A program made the translations under genes and the position numbers. Below the pieces are notes generated by a model. The model made no database searches. It had not been told where the DNA came from and saw only the letters and a list, made by a program, of their open reading frames with translations. From NCBI RefSeq assembly GCF_009184395.1, contig NZ_WEIC01000001.1:762047-826046 (forward strand): a DNA stretch of 64,000 bases, written 5' to 3'. Below are positions 62,628 to 64,000 of this stretch, one piece after another. This DNA comes from Amylibacter sp. SFDW26. GTDB lineage: Bacteria > Pseudomonadota > Alphaproteobacteria > Rhodobacterales > Rhodobacteraceae. Numbering within the stretch: the stretch's first letter is position 1; every line of letters begins with the position of its first letter.

Positions 62628-62899
62628 TTTAGCCTCAATAGTGATATTAGCATTTTGCTTTTCATAAAAAAGAAATAGAAACTTGAAGCAATACAAACAA
62701 CGCATATCTCGCCATATTTGATATGCAATAAATGCATAGCGATGCTAAAAACCAAACATCACGCCAAGAATACGGCTGTAATAAATTAATATAATAGCTT
62801 GTTATATAAAGGTAATATATAAATATATTGATTTACAACTTTTCAATGGTTGCAATTATTTTCAAAGCGCCACTATTTTAAAACGACTATTCAAACTCA

Positions 62900-63850
62900 T
62901 TGAAAAGCAGCATCGGACACCCATTGCATATAAACTTAAAACAACTAGAAGCCTTTATTTGGGTTGCTGACTTGGGCAGCTTCCGCGGCGCAGCTGATAG
63001 GTTGAATACCACCCAGCCAAATATTTCTTCGCGCATCTCAGCTTTAGAAACAAATCTGAATGTTATCCTTATGGAACGCGATGCAGGATCTGTCAGGCTA
63101 ACAACAAAAGGACAACACCTTCTTATACATGCTAGGCAAGTTATACGAGAAGCTGAAAGCTTTATCGAAGCCGCGGATAACACATCTCTTTTCGATGGAG
63201 TTTTACGTTTAGGCGTTACAGAAATGGTTGTGCACACATGGCTGAATGATTTCTTAAAAGCTTTAAACGACCAATTTCCAAAAATCAGCGTCGAACTCAA
63301 TGTAGATTTATCTATAAATCTAGAAAAAGAATTATCAGAACGGTCCCTAGATCTAGCTTTGCAATACGGTCCTTTCAAAGGAAAAACATCTGGATCGGCA
63401 GACTTGGGAACATACCCAATGATATGGGTCGCATCACCAGAATTAAACATCGATACCTCCAGAAAAATGGGTATAGAAGATATCGTGAAACATCCAATCT
63501 TGACCCATTCACGTGTTACGCATTCTTTTGAAGAAATCACGCAACATTTTGCAATGCGCCGCGATCTCTCGGCACGGTTGGTTCCATCTAGCAATTTAGC
63601 AGCATGCCTTTATATGACCATGAATGGCATGGGGATTGGGATTATGCCTGATGTCATGGTGGCAAAAGAATTGAAGAATGGTGAACTGATACAAGTTCAA
63701 TATGACTGGACGCCAGAACCATCTCATTTCTTAGCACGCTATGATGCTGATAAATCCGCTAAATTCGTGGCAAGTGCAGCAAAAATTGCAAGCGACATTG
63801 CAAAAAACTACGCAATCGATTTTTCCCGCGAAGCAATTATTCCAGTATGA
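62900..63850 (+). CDS. LysR-family regulator
   Basis: About 308-316 residues; no ATG fits, so translation begins at TTG 62900 or TTG 62924. The helix-turn-helix is INLKQLEAFIWVADLGSFRG then AADRLNTTQPNISSRISALE; the effector domain follows. It lies downstream of the TRAP genes, reading the same way, and is a candidate regulator of them. The 272 bp before it are AT-rich with no gene. The final 150 bp of the window (63851-64000) show nothing recognisable. Confidence 0.85.
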   Translation: MKSSIGHPLHINLKQLEAFIWVADLGSFRGAADRLNTTQPNISSRISALETNLNVILMERDAGSVRLTTKGQHLLIHARQVIREAESFIEAADNTSLFDGVLRLGVTEMVVHTWLNDFLKALNDQFPKISVELNVDLSINLEKELSERSLDLALQYGPFKGKTSGSADLGTYPMIWVASPELNIDTSRKMGIEDIVKHPILTHSRVTHSFEEITQHFAMRRDLSARLVPSSNLAACLYMTMNGMGIGIMPDVMVAKELKNGELIQVQYDWTPEPSHFLARYDADKSAKFVASAAKIASDIAKNYAIDFSREAIIPV

Positions 63851-64000
63851 TATTTATTTTACCGATACTCTGATATGTAGTTTACAACAACAAAGTAGGA
63901 TAAATTTTTATTATACAATACATCCAATAAAGTAATTTGCTCTTATCAAACAAATACTCCAACGTGTTCGCATTAGCTTCATGTGAAAGAGAGCGGAATC

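Overview
The window reads as chromosomal DNA of a low-GC marine alphaproteobacterium, most likely a Rhodobacterales (roseobacter-type) bacterium. Pointers are the iscR-iscS-sufBCD-sufS order with an Irr-type operator and a single-cysteine IscR, a short-chain-acyl (ScfR/PccR-like) XRE regulator, a Hint-domain secreted protein, TRAP transport genes, a SitABCD manganese importer with Mur-like operators, and a Rieske/ferredoxin-reductase pair of the glycine-betaine demethylase type. Family assignments rest on motifs read by eye; no database search was possible. I found no tRNA, rRNA or CRISPR array.

Layout. 0-12.8 kb is core genome: the 3' end of uvrA, a Hint protein, a CBS protein, mmsA-mmsB with a Crp/Fnr regulator, coaD, two tandem peptidyl-prolyl isomerases (one cytosolic, one exported), tyrS, anmK and two alpha/beta hydrolases. 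12.9-21.6 kb is the iron-sulfur assembly operon iscR-iscS-sufB-(2 small membrane genes, one frameshifted)-sufC-sufD-(3 YIP1-like membrane genes)-sufS. 21.9-32.7 kb has an acyl-CoA-sensing regulator, small proteins, a fatty-acid-hydroxylase-type membrane enzyme, an M20 amidohydrolase and a beta-oxidation operon (acyl-CoA dehydrogenase, thiolase, FadB-like).

32.9-46.3 kb is an accessory region built from mobile-element debris. A lone tniQ-like gene with a Phd/YefM-like mini-gene sits on the left, and a decayed same-orientation copy lies at 39.9-40.25 kb. Part of its flank appears a third time at 46.27 kb. Between the first two copies, two 75-bp insertion-sequence ends in inverted orientation exactly bracket a 5-kb, translationally coupled operon (34.69-39.33 kb). 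It encodes a thioesterase-like protein without the catalytic serine, a fatty-acyl-AMP-ligase-like enzyme, a cytochrome P450, an acyl carrier protein and a sulfotransferase-like protein. This is the best candidate in the window for an undescribed system: a free acid would be activated, loaded on the carrier protein, oxidised by the P450 while bound, and perhaps sulfated. To its right are a DoxX-like membrane protein, gbcA/gbcB-like genes with a divergent LysR regulator, and two tandem hairpin modules that may be small RNAs.

46.4-64 kb holds sitABCD, a type I secretion locus (RTX protein, ABC exporter, HlyD-type adaptor), a PAS-LuxR regulator, an aldehyde dehydrogenase and short-chain dehydrogenase pair, a TRAP transporter with an internal attenuator-like hairpin, a small membrane protein and a LysR regulator.
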